This document shows, in pieces, positions 56,671 through 64,000 of a stretch of 64,000 nt of DNA. Every line of letters starts with the position of its first letter. Position 1 is the first letter of the stretch. Position numbers and translations under genes: made by a program. Under the pieces are notes generated by a model, which was not told the origin of the DNA, searched no databases, and saw only the letters and a program-made list of their open reading frames with translations. Source of the DNA: Acinetobacter sp. WC-141 (GTDB taxonomy: Bacteria > Pseudomonadota > Gammaproteobacteria > Pseudomonadales > Moraxellaceae); contig NZ_AMSS01000001.1 of NCBI RefSeq assembly GCF_000313935.1, forward strand, positions 1 to 64,000, written 5' to 3'.

Positions 56671-56718
56671 AATTTAATTTAAGAATACAGAGGATTTTTC
56701 TATCCTCTTACCGTCTGC

Positions 56719-58350
56719 ATGAATTCTAATCTACCCCCTGTTTCGGATTCAAAACTTGCGGCAAACCTGCAAGTCAAATCGACGAATGTACATGTCCCGA
56801 CACCTAAGTTTTTTATGCCGGTGTTTCTGACGATTATTGTTGCAACACTTATTTATATTGGATTTCAGGTGAGTGCTGATTTAGCGCATGTACCGCCTTT
56901 GAGTCTTTATTCGGTTATCCTTTTATCTACAGCACTTTTGATTGCTTTAGGCTTTGAGTTTGTAAATGGCTTTCACGATACTGCAAATGCAGTCGCGACA
57001 GTGATTTACACCAATGCTTTACCTGCACCGGTAGCAGTCATGTGGGCAGGTTTTTGTAATTTTCTTGGGGTAATGGTTGCAAGCGGCGCAGTCGCTTACG
57101 GCATTATTGCATTGTTGCCTGTTGAATTGATTATGAACATGGGTAGTGGTGCAGGTTTCGCAATGGTTTTTGCGCTTCTTATTGCTGCGATTCTTTGGAA
57201 CTTAGGAACTTGGTTCTTGGGTATTCCTGCGTCTAGCTCTCATACCTTGATTGGTTCAATCTTGGGTGTGGGCATTATGAACCATCTATTGAGTGCATCG
57301 ACTGGCGTAACGACCAGTGGTGTTGATATGGATCAGGTGATTAAAGTCGGTAAGGCATTATTGTTTTCACCTTTAATTGGTTTTGCTTTTGCAGCGATTG
57401 TCTTCTTGTTGGTTAAAACTGTTTTTAAACGCCAATTAGAATTATTCCAGCCACCAGAAGGTAATAAACCACCTCCAGCAATCATTCGTGCAATTTTAAT
57501 CTTTACCTGCACAGGCGTAAGTTTTGCACATGGTTCAAATGACGGTCAAAAAGGTATGGGTCTTATCATGCTGATTTTGGTTGGTCTGGTGCCGTTGGCT
57601 TACTCATTAAATAAAAACCTTGATACACAACAAGTTCAATCATTCCATCAGCTTTCTTCTCAAACTGCCGTATTTTTGAATCAAAATCAGCCAGAATTAA
57701 CCGATGAAAAAGCACGTGTTATTTTGACTAAATATATTCAAACTAAACAGCAAACTCCTGAAGTAGTGCCTGCATTGGCAAGCATGACTGATCATTTGGG
57801 TGAGCGTGTTTCTAGCTATAGCAACTTAAAAGACATTCCTGAAGCTGCAATTAGCGAAATTCGTAATGACATGTATTTAAGCACCACATCGTTTAAACGT
57901 TTGGATAAAGCGAATGCATTACCAAAAATGGATCAGTCACAAGAAAAACTTGTGAAAGAATACCGTAGTAGCTTAGATTCATTCTTACAATACATTCCAA
58001 CTTGGGTGAAAGTAGCCGTTGCTTTGGCACTTGGCTTAGGCACCATGGTGGGTTGGAAACGTATTGTTGTGACTGTAGGTGAGCGTATTGGTAAGCATCA
58101 CATGACTTATGGTCAAGGGATGTCTGCTGAGCTTGTAGCAATGAGTACAATTGCAGCTGCTGATGGTTTAGGTATGCCTGTTTCAACAACACACGTTTTA
58201 AACAGTGCTGTTGCAGGTACCATGGTCGCGAATAGATCAGGCTTAAACTTCAATACAGTTAAAACAATTTTATCTGCATGGGTATTTACACTTCCTGCAA
58301 CAATCTGTTTGTCAGGCGGTTTGTACTGGTTATTCTTGCAGTTTGTATAA
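56719..58350 (+). CDS. pit: Inorganic phosphate transporter, PiT family
   Basis: A 543-residue inner-membrane phosphate (or metal-phosphate):proton symporter. Both PiT signature repeats are present: GFEFVNGFHDTANAVATVIYTNALP and FAHGSNDGQKGMGLIMLI, plus GIPASSSHTLIGSILGVG and MPVSTTHVLNSAVAGTM. A central hydrophilic segment (about residues 310-420) separates the two membrane halves. Unlike typical constitutive Pit, a Pho box precedes it, implying phosphate-starvation control. No clear RBS is visible before ATG 56719. Confidence 0.94.
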   Translation: MNSNLPPVSDSKLAANLQVKSTNVHVPTPKFFMPVFLTIIVATLIYIGFQVSADLAHVPPLSLYSVILLSTALLIALGFEFVNGFHDTANAVATVIYTNALPAPVAVMWAGFCNFLGVMVASGAVAYGIIALLPVELIMNMGSGAGFAMVFALLIAAILWNLGTWFLGIPASSSHTLIGSILGVGIMNHLLSASTGVTTSGVDMDQVIKVGKALLFSPLIGFAFAAIVFLLVKTVFKRQLELFQPPEGNKPPPAIIRAILIFTCTGVSFAHGSNDGQKGMGLIMLILVGLVPLAYSLNKNLDTQQVQSFHQLSSQTAVFLNQNQPELTDEKARVILTKYIQTKQQTPEVVPALASMTDHLGERVSSYSNLKDIPEAAISEIRNDMYLSTTSFKRLDKANALPKMDQSQEKLVKEYRSSLDSFLQYIPTWVKVAVALALGLGTMVGWKRIVVTVGERIGKHHMTYGQGMSAELVAMSTIAAADGLGMPVSTTHVLNSAVAGTMVANRSGLNFNTVKTILSAWVFTLPATICLSGGLYWLFLQFV

Positions 58351-58367
58351 AAGCATTTAAAAAACTT

Positions 58368-58395
58368 AAAGCCACTGTTTACAGTGGCTTTTTTA
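58368..58395 (+). terminator. Terminator after the phosphate transporter gene
   Basis: An 11-bp perfect stem AAAGCCACTGT (58368-58378) with ACAGTGGCTTT (58381-58391), followed by a T run. Confidence 0.94.
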
Positions 58396-58514
58396 TTTGT
58401 TTCTTTTTAAAGTTCAGTCTATTTTCATGTACATTCAATTATAAATTAACAAGTCGTTATAGAGCATCAAACAGCTTTAAGGCTGGGCTTAAAACTTTTA
58501 TATCAGGATAGATT

Positions 58515-59849
58515 ATGGATGCGGTTCAAATAGATCAGCTAAAACAACAATTTCCACTTATTCAAACATTACAAGATTATCAAGAAACATTTTGGTTTAT
58601 GCCTCATCGTTATTCTTTAACAGAAGCTTTAGAGAAAGTGGGGCTTACAGCAGAGGACGTAAGTGAAGCAGAAGCTAGATTAGAACGTTTCGCACCTTAT
58701 TTGGCAAAGGTATTTCCTGAAACTCAATTGCAACATGGAAAAATTGAATCAGATATCGTTGAAATTGTGAACATGCAAAAGGCACTTTCTTCAGCAGAAC
58801 AAGTGCAACTGAGTGGAACATTCTGGCTGAAAAAAGATAGTCATTTACCTATTTCAGGCTCTATTAAAGCACGTGGGGGCATTTACGAAGTGCTCACACA
58901 TGCTGAAAAACTTGCTATGGAGGCAGGCTTACTTAAGCCAGAAGATGATTACAGTAAGTTAGATCAAGATTCATTTCGAACGTTCTTTTCTAAGCACCAA
59001 ATTGCAGTAGGTTCTACAGGCAACCTAGGGCTTTCGATTGGCATCATGAGCGCCAAACTCGGTTTTAGAGTCACCGTTCATATGTCTGCTGATGCGAGGC
59101 AGTGGAAGAAAGACAAACTACGTTCACTGGGCGTTAATGTTGTGGAATATGCCAGTGATTATGGCGTAGCTGTTGAAGAGGGACGAAAAGCAGCAGAGCA
59201 AGATCCACATTGTTTTTTCATTGATGATGAAAACTCAAAAACATTATTTTTAGGCTATGCCGTTGCAGGAATACGTCTAAAACAGCAATTTGAACAAAAA
59301 CAAATTAAAGTTGATGCTGAACACCCATTATTTGTTTATTTGCCGTGTGGCGTTGGTGGTGGCCCTGGTGGGGTGAGTTTTGGATTAAAACTGGCTTTTG
59401 GTGAGCATGTACATTGTATCTTTGCAGAACCCACCCATTCACCATGTATGTTACTGGGTGTCCACACAGGTTTACATGATCAGATTTCAGTGAATGATAT
59501 TGGCCTCGATAATGTAACTACTGCAGATGGGCTTGCGGTAGGCCGTGCTTCAGGTTTTGTGGGACGTGCTATGCAGCAGTTAATTGATGGCTATTACACC
59601 ATTGATGATGAACGTTTATATGAGCTCATTGCGCTTTTAAATCAAACCGAAAATATTCAGCTTGAGCCTTCTGCGGTAGCAGGCATGATGGGACCCTATT
59701 ATGTTCAGACGAGTCCGGATTATTTGGCTTTACATCAATTATCTGCTGAGAAATTACAACAGGCAACCCATGTAATATGGGCGACAGGAGGCGGTATGGT
59801 GCCGTCTGATGAAATGCAAAAATATCTCTCACACTTTCAAAATAAATAA
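58515..59849 (+). CDS. dsdA: D-serine dehydratase
   Basis: A 444-residue fold-type II PLP enzyme that deaminates D-serine to pyruvate and ammonia. PLP lysine lies in [15 protein letters not shown]; the phosphate-binding glycine loop is [32 protein letters not shown] and [14 protein letters not shown] are family signatures. Length matches DsdA. AGGA is eight bases before the ATG. No dsdC or dsdX gene is adjacent, so regulation and uptake must lie elsewhere. It allows growth on, or detoxification of, D-serine found in urine and tissues. Confidence 0.94.
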   Translation: MDAVQIDQLKQQFPLIQTLQDYQETFWFMPHRYSLTEALEKVGLTAEDVSEAEARLERFAPYLAKVFPETQLQHGKIESDIVEIVNMQKALSSAEQVQLSGTFWLKKDSHLPISGSIKARGGIYEVLTHAEKLAMEAGLLKPEDDYSKLDQDSFRTFFSKHQIAVGSTGNLGLSIGIMSAKLGFRVTVHMSADARQWKKDKLRSLGVNVVEYASDYGVAVEEGRKAAEQDPHCFFIDDENSKTLFLGYAVAGIRLKQQFEQKQIKVDAEHPLFVYLPCGVGGGPGGVSFGLKLAFGEHVHCIFAEPTHSPCMLLGVHTGLHDQISVNDIGLDNVTTADGLAVGRASGFVGRAMQQLIDGYYTIDDERLYELIALLNQTENIQLEPSAVAGMMGPYYVQTSPDYLALHQLSAEKLQQATHVIWATGGGMVPSDEMQKYLSHFQNK

Positions 59850-59858
59850 ATACAGAAA

Positions 59859-59884
59859 GAAGCCCAATTCTAGAATTGGGCTTC
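59859..59884. terminator. Palindromic terminator between dsdA and the unknown gene
   Basis: A 26-bp perfect palindrome, GAAGCCCAATTCT followed by its complement AGAATTGGGCTTC, between convergent genes. The plus-strand tail is AATCAAATTATTTTTT. Confidence 0.85.
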
Positions 59885-59891
59885 AATCAAA

Positions 59892-61439
59892 TTATTTTTT
59901 AGATGATTTTCCAAAAGGTAGTTTTTCGGTCGCGAAGCCATAGATTGCAGCAAAAGGCAGGGCAGTTCTTGCTAAATAAGCAACACGCCACAATCCACCG
60001 TGGTTGGCACCTTCCATCATGAGTTCAAGCGGATGGTCCAATTCAGTTTCAGGATTTGCCACAGAAGACTCATTTCTTAAGTCATGAATCCAGATTGCCG
60101 CCATAATGGCATTGGTCGTTTCAGGGCTAAAGGCCTCTACATCAAAAAGCTCTGCGCCATTAAAAGCAGCTTTCAGTAATGGATTTTTAGTCACAGAGTG
60201 GGTAGTTGTAGATGGAGCAATATTAATACTTACGTGTTGACCCTGATGGCGAGCTAAAATAGCACGCCATTGTTGAATGCGTTTTGCCAAAGCATAATTT
60301 GGCCCTTGCTCAACGACTAGACAGTCGGCAATACCATAAGTTTTTCCATTTTCACAATCAATCAGGTCTTGATATGGTGCTTGGAAAAAACGATTTAAGG
60401 AAAGTGTAGAAACACCTTTCACTGCTAATTTTTGTAGTTTTGTGCGTGATTTAAATTTTTGTTGAGCAGCTTTTGCTACTTCTTTAGGAACTGCATAAAC
60501 ATCGGTTGGCGTACACATAAACATAAGGCTTGTATCGGACTTATGCTCGCTCACAAATTGCATGATGCTATCCATTGCCATGGATACACGAACGTGCTTT
60601 TCACCATCTAAATAGGCAATTGCAGCTAAATCTAACTTTTGTGGAAACTGCACTAGCCACTGTGCAATTTCTGGTAATTGAGTCAATAAATTTGCACCCA
60701 ATTTATCTTTTAGTTCAGAAGCTTTTGCTGAGGATGCAATTTGTTCAACGCTTGGAGCAATGAGTGTTGCATTTCCTTGTTGAATCGTATTTAAAATTTT
60801 GCCCCAAACACGTGGGTTTGGTAAGTCGACAGCAATAATATTCGCTTTCCATTTGGCTAACCAAGGTAGAGGACCAGCTTCTGAAGCTGCACCAAACAGC
60901 ACCATGGTACGGTCAGATAAATCAAACCATTCTGGATGTGCAGTAGCTTCACGCAAAGCTTTTGCATGACTTGGTTCAATAATACCAGCCTCTTCCCAAC
61001 GTTGAATTTGGTCCAATAAGCTTTGTCCACTGAGTTTTTGTCCTTTGTAAGGAACGTACCACTCTGGAGCTGCTTCACTTTCACCTTTAAGTTTGACTGT
61101 ATGAAGTGGCGTAGATGAAGCAATATGAACCGCATCTTTTAAAAGATAATGTTTATTATCACGATAGTAGTCAAAAATATGATGGGCTTTATGCAAACCT
61201 TGCTTAGCAATAGTAATGGGGTTGCTACTATTTGAGATCCCTTGTTTAACAAGTGCTTTAAAATAGGTAGGGTAGTTTTTTCGCCAGTTCTTTTCATTCA
61301 GCACTTGTTGCGCGGTTTTATTATCTACAACAGATAAAGCCTCTGACAAAATCTCTTGGCCTGTAAGAGATGTGCTTTGTTTTTTTGTTGAGGCGTGTAC
61401 TGGAAATTGTAGACCTTCGACTTGACTTGTGCTGGACAT
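59892..61439 (-). CDS. Protein of unknown function with Rossmann-like segment
   Basis: A 515-residue soluble protein. No signal peptide. The N-terminal 110 residues are basic and helical. Around residue 180 the segment RTMVLFGAASEAGPLPWLAKW followed by ANIIAVDLPNP looks like a nucleotide-binding beta-alpha-beta unit (glycine-rich turn, then acidic residue after beta 2). Later MFMCTPTDVYAVPKEVAK and YGIADCLVVEQGPNYALAKR are well ordered but unfamiliar. It ends with a hydrophobic segment (RTALPFAAIYGFATE). I do not recognise the family; an NAD(P)- or SAM-dependent enzyme is a guess. Monocistronic. Confidence 0.8.
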   Translation of the reverse strand: MSSTSQVEGLQFPVHASTKKQSTSLTGQEILSEALSVVDNKTAQQVLNEKNWRKNYPTYFKALVKQGISNSSNPITIAKQGLHKAHHIFDYYRDNKHYLLKDAVHIASSTPLHTVKLKGESEAAPEWYVPYKGQKLSGQSLLDQIQRWEEAGIIEPSHAKALREATAHPEWFDLSDRTMVLFGAASEAGPLPWLAKWKANIIAVDLPNPRVWGKILNTIQQGNATLIAPSVEQIASSAKASELKDKLGANLLTQLPEIAQWLVQFPQKLDLAAIAYLDGEKHVRVSMAMDSIMQFVSEHKSDTSLMFMCTPTDVYAVPKEVAKAAQQKFKSRTKLQKLAVKGVSTLSLNRFFQAPYQDLIDCENGKTYGIADCLVVEQGPNYALAKRIQQWRAILARHQGQHVSINIAPSTTTHSVTKNPLLKAAFNGAELFDVEAFSPETTNAIMAAIWIHDLRNESSVANPETELDHPLELMMEGANHGGLWRVAYLARTALPFAAIYGFATEKLPFGKSSKK

Positions 61440-61795
61440 AAAATATCTCGTTATACGACTGGGTTAATATACAGGTGTATACATTATCTATGCCAACGAA
61501 AGGAAACGAGTGGCAATAACTGACAAAATAATATTGATTGTTTATGTGATGAAACATGAAAGAGCGATTTATTATGATAAATCTATCTCATTTTCGCCTT
61601 AATTTTTTTCACATTTTTAGAACATTTTTATAGACTTATGTTACATAAATGATTATTTTGTATTAAGCGAATACATCAGTTTTAACCTGAAGGTAAAATG
61701 AGCAAAATGTATCAATAATACAGATACAGAAATGATTAAAAACTAGACTTTTTTATTAAAAGATAAGAAAAGTCAGACTGAATAAGAAAGAATTG
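61440..61795. other. Upstream region of the unknown 515-residue gene
   Basis: AT-rich non-coding DNA that should contain the promoter of the minus-strand gene. No open frame or known RNA was recognised. Confidence 0.45.
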
Positions 61796-61911
61796 GGGTG
61801 AAACTAGATAGAAGACAACATAAGATTGTCTTTTAAAAATCTTGGGGATATGGTGATTTTTTTGCACCATAATTTTCTAGTTTCATCCCATCTATTTTTG
61901 GGTTGGAACCC
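61796..61911. ncRNA. Candidate structured RNA or small palindromic element
   Basis: A long outer stem GGGTGAAACTAGA (61796-61808) pairs with TCTAGTTTCATCCC (61876-61889) with one mismatch or G-U pair. Inside are two further hairpins: AGACAA/TTGTCT (61813-61831) and ATGGTG/CACCAT (61850-61870), giving a three-way junction. A fourth small hairpin GGGTTGGAACCC (61900-61911) follows. The strand is undetermined. It could be a small RNA, a leader element or a MITE-like repeat. Confidence 0.4.
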
Positions 61912-61986
61912 TCCATTTTGGCACTCACTTGTTTGAACTTTATTTCTTTAAAGTAACTTCAAAATTACTTTAAAAGAAGAGTATCT

Positions 61987-62151
61987 CTAACAGCGTCCTT
62001 TTTTCGCTTGTCCTGGTGGGCAAAAGTCTCCAGGATGGTTGTGATAAGGTGAGTCGGGATCAATCACAATACTACCTTCACGTGTATGAACTGCACAGGC
62101 TGATAATGACATTGTGAAAATTGTTGCTGCACAAAGAAATAATATTTTCAT
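61987..62151 (-). CDS. Small lipoprotein of unknown function
   Basis: A 54-residue protein. The signal peptide ends in a lipobox (MSLSAC, Cys19), then a short mature part VHTREGSIVIDPDSPYHNHP...FCPPGQAKKGRC with two cysteines near the end and a proline/histidine-rich middle. The CPPGQAKKG ending resembles small Acinetobacter and Pseudomonas periplasmic lipoproteins annotated as hypothetical. Two adjacent ATGs (62154, 62151) are possible; GTGAG spacing favours 62151. The gene follows the sulfatase group on the same strand, 107 bases after it. Confidence 0.72.
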   Translation of the reverse strand: MKILFLCAATIFTMSLSACAVHTREGSIVIDPDSPYHNHPGDFCPPGQAKKGRC

Positions 62152-62258
62152 CATGTTCTCACTTTTTTATCATTCTCCTTTGTACTATAGAAATATATTG
62201 ATTATTTTTCGATCTACTTTTCGTTAAGAATATCTTTAATAATTTTAATTAAAAGAAA

Positions 62259-63263
62259 CTAATCAGACCGTAAAATTGTTCGAAAGCCCACATGAGTTGC
62301 TGCCAAATCAAAGTCTTGAGGATAGCGGCTACTGTTTCGATAACGTGAACAATAATTTTGAGCACAAAGAAAAGATCCGCCTTTAATTACATATTGTGTA
62401 CTGGTGATTTGTTGTTGTCTTAAATCAGAATAATTTCCCATATGTTGGTCATGAGCTCCTTGATATGGAGATGATGTCCATTCCCATACATTTCCAATCG
62501 TATCAAATAGTTTGAAATTATTAGGCGCAAAGCATCCAACCGGGGCGACACCTTTAAAGTGATCTTGATTTAGGTTTTGAAAAGGGAACTCACCTTGCCA
62601 GTAATTTGCTTGGGGATGTTGGCGTTCATCGGTAGGGGCTTGATGTAAGGGTGTATCAGTTTTTGAATTGGCTTTAGCTGCATATTCCCATTCTAGTTCT
62701 GTTGGTAAATCATGTCCTAGCCAAACTGCATAATGTTCAGCATCATTTTTACTCACATATCGCACAGGTTCATTCGGATTAGCTAGGGCGCCAGTACTGC
62801 CATTTGGGGTTTTCCATGTATAACCTGATTTTAGCTGCCACCATTGCTGTGGATGATGAGAGTCTGGTGAAAAAACTGCAGCCTGCTTTTGTTTTTCGGC
62901 ATCGGTAATATAGCCTGTGGCTTTTACGAAGCTTGCAAACTGAGCAACGGTAACTTCAGTTTGGTCAATCCAGAATCCTTTGACTTCCCGTTGTTTTTTC
63001 CCAAAATTAAGTTCATCTGGATAGGCTTTTTCAGAACCAAAATTAAAATGTCCATCAGCAATTAAAACCATCCCAGCGGTAGGTTTTTTGAGCCAACCTT
63101 GAGGTAGTCCAGTGTAGTTTTTACACTTTTCAATAGAGCCTAAGTCAGCTAAAGAAGTTTGCTGCTGTAACGAGGGCGCAGATTCAGAAACGTGTGAAGA
63201 TTGACTACAGCCCGTCATAAAAGACAGGCTGATGGTTGTAACTAAAAATGGTTTCAATTTCAT
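62259..63263 (-). CDS. Formylglycine-generating enzyme, predicted lipoprotein
   Basis: A 334-residue FGE-sulfatase/SUMF1-domain protein. Signal peptide with lipobox SFMTGC (Cys19), then a linker and the catalytic domain from about residue 60 (GMVLIADGHFNFGS, FWIDQTEVTVAQFASFVKATGY, LPTELEWEYAAKA, FDTIGNVWEWTSSPY). The two catalytic cysteines of true FGE are present as Cys300 and Cys305 (GGSFLCAQNYCSRYRNSSR, human CxxxxC equivalent). It converts the sulfatase active-site Cys to formylglycine. Here it would be outside the cytoplasm. Its start overlaps the sulfatase stop by 4 bases, so the pair is coupled. Confidence 0.92.
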   Translation of the reverse strand: MKLKPFLVTTISLSFMTGCSQSSHVSESAPSLQQQTSLADLGSIEKCKNYTGLPQGWLKKPTAGMVLIADGHFNFGSEKAYPDELNFGKKQREVKGFWIDQTEVTVAQFASFVKATGYITDAEKQKQAAVFSPDSHHPQQWWQLKSGYTWKTPNGSTGALANPNEPVRYVSKNDAEHYAVWLGHDLPTELEWEYAAKANSKTDTPLHQAPTDERQHPQANYWQGEFPFQNLNQDHFKGVAPVGCFAPNNFKLFDTIGNVWEWTSSPYQGAHDQHMGNYSDLRQQQITSTQYVIKGGSFLCAQNYCSRYRNSSRYPQDFDLAATHVGFRTILRSD

Positions 63264-64000
63264 TTGGCGTTGTATTCCTGCACGCCATTCTTTTCAGTAT
63301 ATTTTTGATAAACCGATAAAAGCTCTTGCACTTTAGCAGGATAAAGCTGAGCAACGTTTTGTCTTTCCCCTCGATCTGTTTTAATATTGTATAGCTCCCA
63401 TGTTCCTGTGCCTAATTCAGGGCGTCCTTGAAGGGCAATTTTCCACTCGCCTTGTTTTGCATATTTACTGCCATGTAACTCATCGGCAAAACTAAAATTT
63501 TCGGGGCGAATCGTGGTTGTTTTATTTTCAAGCAAAGGTTTCCATGAAACCCCTGATGGCGTGTTAATGGTACGACCATTATATTGGCCTTGAGGTACTG
63601 GAATATGAGCATATTCTAGTAAAGTTGGGAAAACATCGAGTACTGATGCAAAGCTATGGTTGGTTTCTTCTGCTTTTTTCTGGTTCGGTAATTTCACAAT
63701 AGCAGGCGCTGTGGTTGCACCTTCGCCAGCTGTATCCTTCCATAAATGGAAAGGTGCCGCGCTGACCTCGGCCCAACGTGGTCCAATATAGTGATACGAA
63801 GTAGGCGTGCCCACATTTGTTACTGAGTTATCAAAACCAGATTCGCTGCCATATCCGCCACGTACAAAACCTTCTGCACCATTATCGGAAACAAAGAAAA
63901 TTAAAGTATTGTCATAAAGATTATTTTGCTTAAGGTATTGAATAATTCGGCCCACATTGGCATCGAGATTTTCAACCATGCCTGCATAAATTTCCATTTT
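63260..64000 (-). CDS. Arylsulfatase, C-terminal part (5' end outside window)
   Basis: The last 246 or so residues of a type I sulfatase/alkaline-phosphatase-fold enzyme. Visible are YAGMVENLDANVGRIIQYLK, the metal-binding Asp-Asn of FFVSDNGAEG, and the C-terminal WKIALQGRPELGTGTWELYNIKTDRGERQNVA typical of arylsulfatases. The active-site CxPxR, needing formylglycine, lies beyond the right edge. It hydrolyses sulfate esters, probably to scavenge sulfur. The following FGE gene overlaps by 4 bases. Confidence 0.92.
   Translation of the reverse strand, partial: KMEIYAGMVENLDANVGRIIQYLKQNNLYDNTLIFFVSDNGAEGFVRGGYGSESGFDNSVTNVGTPTSYHYIGPRWAEVSAAPFHLWKDTAGEGATTAPAIVKLPNQKKAEETNHSFASVLDVFPTLLEYAHIPVPQGQYNGRTINTPSGVSWKPLLENKTTTIRPENFSFADELHGSKYAKQGEWKIALQGRPELGTGTWELYNIKTDRGERQNVAQLYPAKVQELLSVYQKYTEKNGVQEYNAK

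Noticed and set aside
56256-56718. Cobalamin riboswitch upstream of metH
   Set aside because: I looked for the B12-box and related paired elements and saw none.

Overview
The window looks like chromosome of an Acinetobacter species, most likely the A. calcoaceticus-baumannii complex. The DNA is AT-rich. The gene content is typical of that group: a membrane-anchored Mqo, a betIBA cluster divergent from two BCCT transporters, pga biofilm genes, an exported mutarotase, PnuC, and a B12-dependent MetH. This is inferred from gene content and protein character; no database search was made.

Layout. 1-2.6 kb: the right end of an IS3-family element, abutting and apparently truncating an alpha/beta-hydrolase (lipase-like) gene. 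2.7-5.6 kb: an APC amino-acid permease and a homocysteine S-methyltransferase, then a small membrane protein. 5.7-7.3 kb: mqo. 7.8-16.4 kb: choline-to-glycine-betaine osmoprotection, with betIBA on the minus strand, a 48-bp perfect palindrome as likely BetI operator, and betT-like choline carriers plus a MarC-family protein on the plus strand. 16.6-21.4 kb: housekeeping genes (acyl-CoA thioesterase, COG0523 GTPase, dicarboxylate symporter, YaeQ, FKBP). 21.6-25.4 kb: pgaB-pgaC-pgaD without a pgaA in front. 25.5-28.9 kb: a TetR/hydrolase/enoyl-CoA-hydratase operon with a palindromic operator, then an EamA exporter with a terminator inside its leader. 29.3-30.2 kb: PnuC and a small protein.

30.2-44.8 kb is the most interesting part. 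An IclR regulator is divergent from a tightly packed 13-gene catabolic operon, followed by a porin gene behind a terminator. The operon encodes a Rieske ferredoxin, a small protein of unknown role, an alpha-only Rieske oxygenase, an SDR, a two-domain VOC extradiol-type dioxygenase, a ferredoxin reductase, an MFS importer, a cupin, an alpha/beta hydrolase, a second SDR with a degenerate active site, an aspartate-dehydrogenase-like protein, an aldehyde dehydrogenase and a ThDP enzyme. The order of chemistries (dihydroxylation, dehydrogenation, ring cleavage, C-C hydrolysis, decarboxylation/oxidation, with an amino- or imino-acid step) suggests a complete aromatic or nitrogen-containing ring degradation pathway. 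I cannot name its substrate.

44.8-64 kb: an MHS-type MFS carrier, peptide deformylase, a glutaminase fused to a STAS domain, an AraC regulator divergent from a fosmidomycin-resistance-like MFS pump, aldose 1-epimerase, two small unknown proteins, metH, a PiT phosphate transporter preceded by a PhoB-type box, D-serine dehydratase, a 515-residue protein of unknown function, an intergenic region that can fold into a three-way-junction structure, a 54-residue lipoprotein, and an exported formylglycine-generating enzyme overlapping a sulfatase gene that runs off the right edge.
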